In this document: piece after piece, positions 1-5,152 of the stretch
Numbering within the stretch: position 1 is the first letter of the stretch
How the letters are laid out: every line of letters begins with the position of its first letter
Assembly: GCA_019247755.1 (NCBI GenBank)
Contig: JAFBAM010000263.1
Coordinates: forward strand, 1-5,152
DNA: 5,152 nucleotides
Source: Sphingomonas sp.
Lineage (GTDB): Bacteria > Pseudomonadota > Alphaproteobacteria > Sphingomonadales > Sphingomonadaceae
Direction of reading: 5' to 3'
Translations under genes and position numbers: made by a program
Notes under the pieces: model-generated
Database searches by the model: none
Told to the model about the DNA's origin: nothing
Seen by the model: the letters and a program-made list of their open reading frames with translations, nothing else

Positions 1-459
1 CCAGTCGATCTCATACTGGTCGAACAGGAAGATGCCGCGCAGCACCAGCTCGGTCACGCGATCCGGATGGGTCTCGGCATAGGTGATCGCGAGAGTTGAG
101 CCCCAGCTGCCACCGAAGACCTGCCACTTGTCGACCTTCGCGACCTCTCTGCGGAGCTTCTCGATATCCTCGACCAGGTCCCAGGTCGTATTGTTCTCAA
201 GGCTCGCATAGGGCGTCGACTTGCCGCAGCCGCGCTGATCGAACACGAGGATCTTATACTTGTCCGGGTTGAACTGACGCCGATGGTCGGGGCTGGAACC
301 ACCTCCCGGGCCGCCATGCAGGAAGACCACGGGTTTGCCGTTCGGGTTGCCGCAAAGCTCCCAGTAGAGACTATGGCCGTCGCCGACGTCCAGCATCCCG
401 ACCTCGTACGGTTCGATCGCGGGGTAGAGCGTGCGGCGCTTGGGGCTCATCGCGTCCAT
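1..459 (-). CDS. pip: Proline iminopeptidase, N-terminal 153 residues (runs off the left edge)
   Basis: This is an alpha/beta-hydrolase of peptidase family S33 that removes N-terminal proline from peptides, probably in the cytoplasm; no signal peptide is visible. The reading frame stays open to base 1, giving residues 1-153 of a protein usually about 310-320 long. Visible motifs are HGGPGGG at 48-54 (oxyanion region), FDQRGCGKS at 73-81, NNTTWDLVEDIEKLR at 89-103, and the nucleophile elbow GGSWGS at 116-121 with Ser118 as the expected nucleophile. The catalytic Asp and His would lie beyond the window. The chosen ATG (459-457) shares its A with the last base of the upstream gshA stop codon (TAATG) and has a GAGGAG 11 nt upstream. 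A second in-frame ATG at 450-448 is possible but sits 20 nt from that site. Family identity is clear from the motifs; that it is co-transcribed with gshA is inferred. Confidence 0.93.
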   Translation of the reverse strand, partial: MDAMSPKRRTLYPAIEPYEVGMLDVGDGHSLYWELCGNPNGKPVVFLHGGPGGGSSPDHRRQFNPDKYKILVFDQRGCGKSTPYASLENNTTWDLVEDIEKLRREVAKVDKWQVFGGSWGSTLAITYAETHPDRVTELVLRGIFLFDQYEIDW

Positions 460-1829
460 TAGAAGCTGAACTCCTCGTAGATGGGAGAGACGTCGCCGCC
501 CCACTCATGTTCGTACTTGTTAAGCAACCGATCGGCGGGGGTGATGCCCGTCGAGACAACTTCGCGCAATGGGTCGAGGAAGCCGCCCTCATTGTCACCG
601 GCGCTGTTCAGGCGGGCGCGACGGGTCAGGCCCTCGGCAGCGATGTCGAGCACGCGTGCCGCAAAGTCTTGCATCGTCTCGCCGTCTGGCGTCGTCGCTT
701 CGAGCGCGAGCCTCGGCACCTGATGCCGGAGCGCTTCGCGTCCCTCGATGTTCCAATGCTTGACCAGATCCCATGCCGCTTCCAGCGACTGGTCGTCATA
801 AAGCAGGCCCACCCAAAGTGCCGGCAGCGCGCAGATGCGGCCCCAGCGGCCGCCGTCGGCCCCACGCATCTCAAGGAAGCTTTTGAGCCTTACCTCCGGG
901 AAAGCGGTCGAAAGGTGGTCTATCCAGTCGGTTAGCGTCGGCTTCTCGCCGGGAAGTTCGGGCAGCCGCCCGTCGAGGAAGTCGCGGAAGCTGCGGCCCG
1001 CGACGTCGATGTACTGGCCGCCGCGATAGACGAAGTACATCGGCACATCGAGCATGTAGTCGCAGTAGCGCTCGTACCCGAACCCGTCCTCGAACACGAA
1101 CGGCAGCATGCCGGTACGGTCGGGATCCGTGTCTTCCCAGATGCGGCTCCGGAAGCTCTTGAAGCCGTTGGGCTTGCCTTCGGTGAAGGGCGAGTTGGCG
1201 AACAGGGCGGTGGCGACCGGTTGCAACGCGAGGCCGACACGAAACTTCTTCACCATATCGGCTTCTGAAGAATAATCTAGATTCACCTGTATGGTACAGG
1301 TGCGAAGCATCATGTCGAGCCCGAGGCTGTCGACCTTGGGCATATAGTTGAGCATGACCTTGTATCGGCCCTTTGGCATCCGCGGCAGCTCGTCGCGGGT
1401 CTTGTCGGGCCACATGCCGACGCCGAGGAAGCCAAGTCCGAGCCGTTCGCCGACCTCCTTGCATTGTTGCAGGTGGCGGCCAGATTCAGCGCAGCTTTGG
1501 TGGAGGTTTTCAAGCGGAGCCCCAGAAAGCTCGAACTGGCCCGCCGGCTCGAGGCTGACGTTGCCGTCCTTGCCCTTCAGCGCGATGACCTTGCCATTCT
1601 CGAGTACCGGCTCCCACCCGAATTCGGTGAGGCCCATTAGAAGGTCGCGGATGCCACCGGGCTCGTCCCACGAAGGTGCACGATGATCCTCCACGCGGTA
1701 GACGAACTTCTCGTGCTCGGTGCCGATCCGCCATCGCTCGCGCGGCTTCTCGCCGCCCGAGAAGACCGACAACAGATCGTAGCGGCTCTCGATGAGCGGG
1801 CTCGCGCTATCGTCAGTCTTGGTGGTCAT
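459..1829 (-). CDS. gshA: Glutamate-cysteine ligase, plant/alphaproteobacterial class
   Basis: It catalyses ATP-dependent joining of L-glutamate and L-cysteine to gamma-glutamylcysteine, the first and limiting step of glutathione synthesis, in the cytoplasm. The 456-residue length fits the plant-like GCS2-fold class rather than the longer enterobacterial GshA. Characteristic segments in order are RIGTEHEKF (34-42), SLEPAGQFELSGAPL (92-106), MPKGRYKVMLNYMPKV (151-166), LGLDMMLRTCTIQVNLDYS (169-187), ALFANSPFTEGKPNGF (208-223), DRTGMLPFVFEDGFG (237-251), LDVPMYFVYR (260-269), LEMRGADGGRWGRICALPALWVGLLYDD (319-346) and ITPADRLLNKY (429-439). All are close to plant and rhizobial enzymes as remembered. 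The ATG at 1829-1827 has no good Shine-Dalgarno. It follows rsmE by 49 bp and overlaps pip by one base, so it looks like the middle gene of an rsmE-gshA-pip unit. Two cysteines of the plant regulatory disulfide appear to be replaced (Val276, Glu291). Confidence 0.96.
   Translation of the reverse strand: MTTKTDDSASPLIESRYDLLSVFSGGEKPRERWRIGTEHEKFVYRVEDHRAPSWDEPGGIRDLLMGLTEFGWEPVLENGKVIALKGKDGNVSLEPAGQFELSGAPLENLHQSCAESGRHLQQCKEVGERLGLGFLGVGMWPDKTRDELPRMPKGRYKVMLNYMPKVDSLGLDMMLRTCTIQVNLDYSSEADMVKKFRVGLALQPVATALFANSPFTEGKPNGFKSFRSRIWEDTDPDRTGMLPFVFEDGFGYERYCDYMLDVPMYFVYRGGQYIDVAGRSFRDFLDGRLPELPGEKPTLTDWIDHLSTAFPEVRLKSFLEMRGADGGRWGRICALPALWVGLLYDDQSLEAAWDLVKHWNIEGREALRHQVPRLALEATTPDGETMQDFAARVLDIAAEGLTRRARLNSAGDNEGGFLDPLREVVSTGITPADRLLNKYEHEWGGDVSPIYEEFSF
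471..476 (-). promoter_or_regulatory. Ribosome-binding site for pip inside the end of gshA
   Basis: The minus strand reads GAGGAG here, within the codons for the two Glu of the GshA C-terminus (YEEFSF). It lies 11 nt before the pip ATG that overlaps the gshA stop. It is the strongest Shine-Dalgarno match seen upstream of any start in the window. It supports the start at 459 over the one at 450 and suggests that ribosomes finishing gshA feed pip. Confidence 0.6.
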
Positions 1830-1878
1830 GGTTGGGGGCGATTAGCCGCGCCCGCGAGAGCGCGCCAGCGATTCTGAC

Positions 1879-2631
1879 TTATGAGTCAATAAGCCGCCAG
1901 TCCCCCGCCACCGCCATGAAGGTGGTCAGCGCGGCAAGCGCGGCTGTTTCGGCGCGCAGGATCCTCGGGCCGAGCGAAATGGGGACCGCGTTCGGCGCGG
2001 CGCGGACGGCGGCGCGCTCTTCGTCGGTGAAACCGCCCTCGGGGCCGATGAGGATGATGCAGGCGCCGGGAGTGAACGCATCCGGCGCCCAATCCCCGCC
2101 TTCTTCGTCGGCAAAATAAAGCGTTCGCGAAGCATCGCGATGCTTGAGCAGGTGTCGGAGAGGCAAGGGCTCGTCAAAATCTGGAAGGCGCGTGCGGCCA
2201 CACTGCTCGGCCGCTTCGATGGCGATTGCCTCCAGCCGTTCCAACTTCACCCGTTCGGCGATCGTCCGCTGCGTCATCACCGGGATGAGCCGCGCGGCGC
2301 CAAGCTCGGTCGCTTTCTCGACGAGCCAGTCGGTCTGCGCGCGCTTGACGGGCGCGAAAGCCAGCCAGACGTCGGAGACGGTCTCCGCCTCGCGAGTCTG
2401 GCGCTCGACGGTGAGCGTCATGCGCTTCTTGCCCGCTTCGGCAATCCGCGCGAGCCACTCGCCCGACTGGCCGTCAAAGACGAGCAATTCGGCCCCCGGA
2501 CCGAGCCGCATGACATTGCCGAGATAATTGGCTTGGCCGCCGTCCAACGCCACGATCGCGCCCTCGGCCAAGGGTGTCCGCACGAACAAGCGCGGCAGGC
2601 TCTTTGGAGGCCAGGCAGGAGTAGCGGGCAT
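1879..2631 (-). CDS. rsmE: 16S rRNA (uracil(1498)-N(3))-methyltransferase
   Basis: This is an SPOUT-class (trefoil-knot) enzyme that transfers a methyl group from S-adenosylmethionine to N3 of U1498 in 16S rRNA, in helix 44 of the 30S subunit. The length of 250 residues is normal for the family. The N-terminal part (PRLFVRTPLAEG, 13-24; NYLGNVMRLGPG, 35-46) is the PUA-like RNA-binding domain. The C-terminal knot carries EAAEQCGR (139-146), LIGPEGGFTDEE (194-205) and LGPRILRAETAALAAL (220-235), which are the diagnostic SAM-binding and knot motifs. The ATG at 2631-2629 is the only reasonable start; the next bases upstream hold no Shine-Dalgarno. It is the first gene of the minus-strand unit and diverges from ubiA. 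It ends in a TAA 49 bp before gshA. Confidence 0.96.
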   Translation of the reverse strand: MPATPAWPPKSLPRLFVRTPLAEGAIVALDGGQANYLGNVMRLGPGAELLVFDGQSGEWLARIAEAGKKRMTLTVERQTREAETVSDVWLAFAPVKRAQTDWLVEKATELGAARLIPVMTQRTIAERVKLERLEAIAIEAAEQCGRTRLPDFDEPLPLRHLLKHRDASRTLYFADEEGGDWAPDAFTPGACIILIGPEGGFTDEERAAVRAAPNAVPISLGPRILRAETAALAALTTFMAVAGDWRLIDS

Positions 2632-2638
2632 CGGAAGC

Positions 2639-2666
2639 GAACTAGGACATTCGCCGCACGTTTCAA
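2639..2666 (-). promoter_or_regulatory. Candidate sigma-70-type promoter for rsmE-gshA-pip
   Basis: Reading the minus strand, TTGAAA (2666-2661) matches five of six bases of the -35 consensus. After a 16-nt spacer, TAGTTC (2644-2639) is a weak -10 keeping the leading TA. The -10 ends 7 nt before the rsmE ATG, so transcription would begin at or next to the start codon. Only the -35 is convincing. The assignment is an inference from position and partial match. Confidence 0.3.
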
Positions 2667-2671
2667 ATCGC

Positions 2672-2711
2672 GCGAGCGCCTCTCCGAACAGGGGGTCGGC
2701 GAGGCGCCCGC
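2672..2711. repeat. Imperfect inverted repeat (16-nt arms, 8-nt loop) between rsmE and ubiA
   Basis: Arms 2672-2687 and 2696-2711 pair at 14 of 16 positions, with single mismatches at 2675/2708 and 2683/2700. The centre includes an uninterrupted 7-bp block GCGCCTC/GAGGCGC and an inner CCGA/TCGG. The loop is ACAGGGGG. There is no T-tract on either side and no gene ends here, so it does not look like an intrinsic terminator. It lies just upstream of the candidate rsmE -35 and about 105 bp before the ubiA start. It could be an operator, a 5'-leader hairpin for ubiA, or a dispersed palindromic repeat; the sequence alone does not decide. Confidence 0.6.
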
Positions 2712-2815
2712 CGGCAAAGGCAGACCCGTCGATGAGGCCGACGTCAGACCTTCGCCCTCTGTCAGTGCCGCCGACGAAGCTGCAAGTTCACGCCAAGGTC
2801 GCTAACAGCTCGTTC

Positions 2816-3730
2816 GTGACTGCATCGACCGACATCGTTCCCGACAGCGAGCGTCGCGGCTTCATCGGCGCTCTACCGCCGCGGCTAAGGCCTTACGCCA
2901 GCCTGATGCGGCTCGACCGGCCGATCGGCACGTGGCTGCTTTACTGGCCCTGCGCCTGGAGCATCGCGCTGGCGGGCGTGGACGGCCGCTGGGGCCTGTT
3001 CCTGTGGCTCGCTCTCGGCGCGTTCGCGATGCGGAGCGCTGGCTGCGTGTACAATGATATCGTGGACAAAGATCTGGACGGCAGCGTCGAGCGCACCCGG
3101 TTGAGGCCGCTCGCCAGCGGACGCGTCTCGGTCGAATCGGCATGGCTCTGGATCGGGGGCCTTTGCCTGATCGGCCTGCTCGTCCTGCTCCGCCTTAAAC
3201 CAACCGCAGCCTTTGTCGCGTTAGTGAGCATCGCGCCCGTCGCCGCCTATCCTTTCATGAAACGCGTCACCTGGTGGCCGCAGGCCTGGCTGGGGCTGGT
3301 CTTTTCATGGGGTGCATTGGTCGGCTGGCCCGCAGTCACCGGCAGCCTGTCGCGGACGCCTTTCCTGCTTTGGTTCGGGAGCATTGCCTGGGTAGTCGGT
3401 TACGACACGCTGTACGCGATCCAGGACAAGGAAGATGACGCGCTCGTGGGCGTGAAATCTTCTGCCCGTCGTCTCGGCGACAAGGCGCCGCTCGGAATCG
3501 GCGTCTTCTATGCCCTTGCGGTCCTGTTTTGGGGTGCTGCCATATGGTCAGTGAGGCCGGACTGGATCGCGTTGCTGGCGCTCGCTCCGACCACGATCCA
3601 TCTTGCCAGTCAGGCGCTACGAGCAGATCCGAACGACGGCGACCTCGCGCTCACGCTTTTCAGGTCGAACCGCACCTGCGGATTGTTCGTTTTCCTCGCC
3701 ATGCTGGTCGTCGGCCTGTCGGCGCGTTAG
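2816..3730 (+). CDS. ubiA: 4-hydroxybenzoate polyprenyltransferase
   Basis: This integral membrane prenyltransferase attaches a polyprenyl chain to 4-hydroxybenzoate in ubiquinone synthesis. From the GTG at 2816 it is 304 residues, the usual family length, with about eight or nine hydrophobic segments. Both Mg-diphosphate-binding Asp-rich motifs are intact: NDIVDKDLD at 80-88, followed by VERTRLRPLASG at 91-102, and DTLYAIQDKEDD at 197-208. The segment LMRLDRPIGTWLLYWPC (30-46) is the expected first helix with the substrate-binding Arg/Asp region. The start is inferred: residues VTASTDIVPDSERRG resemble remembered sphingomonad UbiA N-termini, but there is no clear Shine-Dalgarno in front of it. 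ATG at 2732 (adds 28 residues) and GTG at 2765 are alternatives. Transcribed away from rsmE and followed after 10 bp by pmbA, so probably an operon. Substrate specificity cannot be read from sequence, but these motifs fit UbiA better than heme O or chlorophyll synthases. Confidence 0.93.
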   Translation: MTASTDIVPDSERRGFIGALPPRLRPYASLMRLDRPIGTWLLYWPCAWSIALAGVDGRWGLFLWLALGAFAMRSAGCVYNDIVDKDLDGSVERTRLRPLASGRVSVESAWLWIGGLCLIGLLVLLRLKPTAAFVALVSIAPVAAYPFMKRVTWWPQAWLGLVFSWGALVGWPAVTGSLSRTPFLLWFGSIAWVVGYDTLYAIQDKEDDALVGVKSSARRLGDKAPLGIGVFYALAVLFWGAAIWSVRPDWIALLALAPTTIHLASQALRADPNDGDLALTLFRSNRTCGLFVFLAMLVVGLSAR

Positions 3731-3731
3731 G
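3729..3731 (+). promoter_or_regulatory. Short Shine-Dalgarno for pmbA overlapping the ubiA stop
   Basis: The AGG uses the last two bases of the ubiA TAG and the next G, 9 nt before the pmbA ATG. It is short, but correctly spaced. It decides between the 3741 start and the upstream open frame, and suggests that pmbA is translated from the ubiA transcript. Confidence 0.4.
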
Positions 3732-3740
3732 CGCCTCGTC

Positions 3741-5087
3741 ATGCAATCACCCGACCAAGCCAAGATCATCGCGGAAAACCTCGTCGAACGCGGCATAAGG
3801 GCAGGCGCGACCGCTGCCGACGCACTTTACGTCGGCGAACGATCGTCGGGCGTGCAGGTCCGCCTGGGCGAGATCGACAGCCTCAGCCGCTCGGAAGGCG
3901 AGCAGATCGGGCTGCGCTTGTTCGCTGGTCAGCGGTCCGCCACGGTGGCTTCTTCCGACTTGTCGGATGAAGCGCTTAGTACGCTCGTCGAGCGGTGCCG
4001 CGCCATGGCGAGAGAAGCGCCTGAGGATCCGTTCGTTGGTCTCGCTCCCTCTGATCTGCTGCACCGTGGTGATCTGCCGGCGCTCGATTCAGACGACCGG
4101 CATGATCCTGATCCTGAAGAGCTTCGCGCTCGGGCGCTTGAGGCGGAACAGGTGGCGCTTGCCGTCGAAGGCGTGACCAACTCAAGCGGGTCGGGCGCAA
4201 GCGCGTCCGCAACGACGGTTGCCCTTGCAACGTCCGGCGGCTTCTCCGGCGCATATCGCAGCAGCGCCCACGGCCTTTCAGCCGTGGTCATCGCCGGCGA
4301 AGGCGCCACGATGCAGCGCGACTATGCCGCCCAAAGTGCGCGGCACATTGCGGACCTAGATACGCCCGTCGAGATTGGCCGCAGCGCCGGAGCGCGCGCG
4401 GTTGCCCGCCTTAACCCCACTCGTCCGAAGCCCGGGAAGTATCCGGTGATCTTCGATCCGCGGGTCTCGCTGACATTGCTCAGCCATTTTGCCGGGGCGA
4501 TCAGCGGCTCGGCAATCGCCAGCAAGACCAGCTTCCTCCAGGAGAAGCTCGGCCAAGCAATCTTCTCGCAGGGCGTCACGATCGTCGACGATCCGCTCCG
4601 CGCTCGCGGACTGCGCGCCCGGCCGTTCGACGGGGAGGGCGTACGCGTGTCCCGGCAGGAGCTGGTATCGAACGGCGTGCTGACGACCTGGATCGCGGAG
4701 AGCGCGTCGGCGCGACAGCTCGGCATTCAGCCGACCGGCCATGCTGCTCGTGGCGCGGCGGGCGCTCCAGGGGCCAGTCCCAGTAATCTCTATCTCGCCG
4801 CTGGCCCACACAGCCGTGAAGAACTGCTCGCGGCATTTCCGGAAGCCGTGCTGGTCATCGAGTTGATCGGGCAGGGCGTGAACGCCGTGACCGGCGACTA
4901 CAGCCGCGGCGCGGTCGGGTTCATGGTTCGGGGCGGCGAGATCGCAGAACCGGTGTCGGAGATTACGATTGCGTCGAACCTGCTCGACATGTTTGAGACT
5001 CTTGAACCGGGCAGCGACCTCGAATTCCGGCGCGGCATTGATGCGCCGACGGTGCTTATACCGGAAATGACGGTCGGCGCCGCCTAG
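3741..5087 (+). CDS. pmbA: TldD/PmbA family protein, TldE-type (metalloprotease partner subunit)
   Basis: PmbA (TldE) pairs with TldD to form a cytoplasmic metalloprotease that degrades unfolded peptides; in E. coli the pair matures microcin B17 and degrades the antitoxin CcdA. This protein has 448 residues, the normal size. It carries the N-terminal family domain (SSGVQVRLGEIDSLSRSEGEQIGLRLFAG, 35-63) and a central domain. The C-terminal domain has VDDPLRARGLRARPFDGEG (282-300), LVSNGVLTTWI (308-318), TGHAARG (332-338), VNAVTGDYSRGAVGFMVRGGEIAEPVSEITIASNLLDMF (380-418). The HExxxH zinc motif that marks the catalytic TldD subunit is absent, so this is the TldE-type partner. The ATG at 3741 has an AGG 9 nt upstream that overlaps the ubiA TAG stop. 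The frame is open further upstream inside ubiA, but those residues are not family-like. TldD itself is not in the window and must be encoded elsewhere if the heterodimer forms. Confidence 0.93.
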   Translation: MQSPDQAKIIAENLVERGIRAGATAADALYVGERSSGVQVRLGEIDSLSRSEGEQIGLRLFAGQRSATVASSDLSDEALSTLVERCRAMAREAPEDPFVGLAPSDLLHRGDLPALDSDDRHDPDPEELRARALEAEQVALAVEGVTNSSGSGASASATTVALATSGGFSGAYRSSAHGLSAVVIAGEGATMQRDYAAQSARHIADLDTPVEIGRSAGARAVARLNPTRPKPGKYPVIFDPRVSLTLLSHFAGAISGSAIASKTSFLQEKLGQAIFSQGVTIVDDPLRARGLRARPFDGEGVRVSRQELVSNGVLTTWIAESASARQLGIQPTGHAARGAAGAPGASPSNLYLAAGPHSREELLAAFPEAVLVIELIGQGVNAVTGDYSRGAVGFMVRGGEIAEPVSEITIASNLLDMFETLEPGSDLEFRRGIDAPTVLIPEMTVGAA

Positions 5088-5152
5088 GCTTCCGCGCTCA
5101 CCTTCGGCAGCCCGAGCCGCGGGATCTCGATCTTCGGACAGCGGTCCATCAC
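5084..5152 (-). CDS. C-terminal end of an unidentified convergent gene (22 codons plus stop)
   Basis: On the minus strand the frame entering from the right edge reads VMDRCPKIEIPRLGLPKVSAEA and then TAG (5086-5084). Codon third positions are almost all G or C, as in the other genes here, and the frame ends exactly at the pmbA stop, sharing CTAG. That is consistent with a real gene lying convergent to pmbA. I do not recognise the family from this tail. With only 22 codons visible, a chance open frame in GC-rich DNA cannot be excluded. Confidence 0.45.
   Translation of the reverse strand: MMDRCPKIEIPRLGLPKVSAEA

Larger units (their letters stand above)
2632..2815. other. Divergent intergenic region rsmE / ubiA
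   Basis: These 184 bp separate the rsmE ATG from the chosen ubiA GTG. The ubiA frame stays open leftwards to 2528, but those extra residues are Arg/Pro/Ser-rich, do not resemble a UbiA N-terminus, and part of them would lie antisense to rsmE, so I treat the stretch as non-coding. It holds the candidate rsmE promoter and the inverted repeat annotated separately. I found no convincing -35/-10 pair for ubiA on the plus strand and no riboswitch-like pattern. Confidence 0.6.

Noticed and set aside
871..1464. A 197-codon open frame on the minus strand inside gshA
   Set aside because: It is Arg/His/Pro-rich, lies in another frame of a clearly identified gene, and has the low-complexity composition of a GC-rich shadow frame.
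1836..1870. GC-rich self-complementary bits in the rsmE-gshA gap
   Set aside because: Only about 5-bp CGCGC/GCGCG pairs, expected by chance at this base composition; no stable stem with a sensible loop.
1875..1888. Short inverted repeat TGACT-TATG-AGTCA at the end of rsmE as a terminator
   Set aside because: The arms are only 5 bp and AT-containing, with no following T-tract in the direction of transcription, and gshA follows closely in the same direction.
2140..2805. A 221-codon plus-strand open frame antisense to rsmE and running across the intergenic region
   Set aside because: It is antisense to the well-supported rsmE, shows no recognisable domain, and is explained by the scarcity of stops in GC-rich DNA.
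2528..2815. N-terminal extension of the ubiA frame by 96 codons
   Set aside because: The first part would lie antisense to the rsmE start, and the residues are unlike any UbiA N-terminus. The normal length is reached from the GTG at 2816.
3603..3740. Upstream extension of the pmbA frame by 46 codons into ubiA
   Set aside because: The residues are Arg/Ser/Cys-rich and not family-like. The ATG at 3741 gives the standard PmbA length and has an AGG at suitable spacing.
1..5152. Possibility of a mobile element, CRISPR array, tRNA or defence cassette
   Set aside because: I found no direct repeats of array type, no terminal inverted repeats, no cloverleaf-like sequence and no transposase or recombinase motifs. 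All long frames are core genes.

Overview
The window is high-GC DNA with dense, strongly GC3-biased coding. It most likely comes from an alphaproteobacterium. The protein styles point to a sphingomonad-like lineage: a plant-type GshA, an RsmE beginning PATPAWPPKSLPRLFV, and a UbiA with an IVPDSE-type N-terminus. That placement rests on remembered family sequences, not on a search. Everything recognisable is core metabolism or housekeeping. I see no transposase, integrase, tRNA, rRNA, CRISPR array, phage gene or defence gene, and no clear novel system.

Left part (1-2631, minus strand, read right to left): three co-directional genes, rsmE (16S rRNA m3U1498 methyltransferase), then gshA (glutamate-cysteine ligase, plant/alphaproteobacterial class), then pip (proline iminopeptidase, cut by the window's left edge after 153 residues). 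The gshA stop and pip start share a base (TAATG), and a GAGGAG ribosome-binding site for pip sits inside the last gshA codons, so these two are probably translationally coupled. rsmE and gshA are 49 bp apart with no obvious terminator.

Middle (2632-2815): a 184-bp divergent intergenic region between rsmE and ubiA. It holds a candidate sigma-70 promoter for rsmE, placed so that the transcript could be leaderless. It also holds an imperfect inverted repeat with 16-nt arms (14 of 16 positions pair) around an 8-nt loop, which no recognised gene explains.

Right part (2816-5087, plus strand): ubiA (4-hydroxybenzoate polyprenyltransferase, ubiquinone pathway), probably from a GTG start, followed after 10 bp by pmbA/tldE (the non-metal subunit of the TldD/TldE protease). 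The pmbA stop overlaps the stop of a convergent minus-strand reading frame, of which only the last 22 codons are present, through a shared CTAG.

The two divergent units are functionally mixed: ribosome modification, glutathione synthesis and peptide trimming on one side; quinone synthesis and peptide processing on the other. The ubiA / rsmE / gshA neighbourhood is, from memory, a conserved alphaproteobacterial arrangement. The observations worth checking are regulatory or architectural (hairpin, possible leaderless start, stop-start overlaps, a run of rare codons in gshA, and missing plant-type regulatory cysteines).
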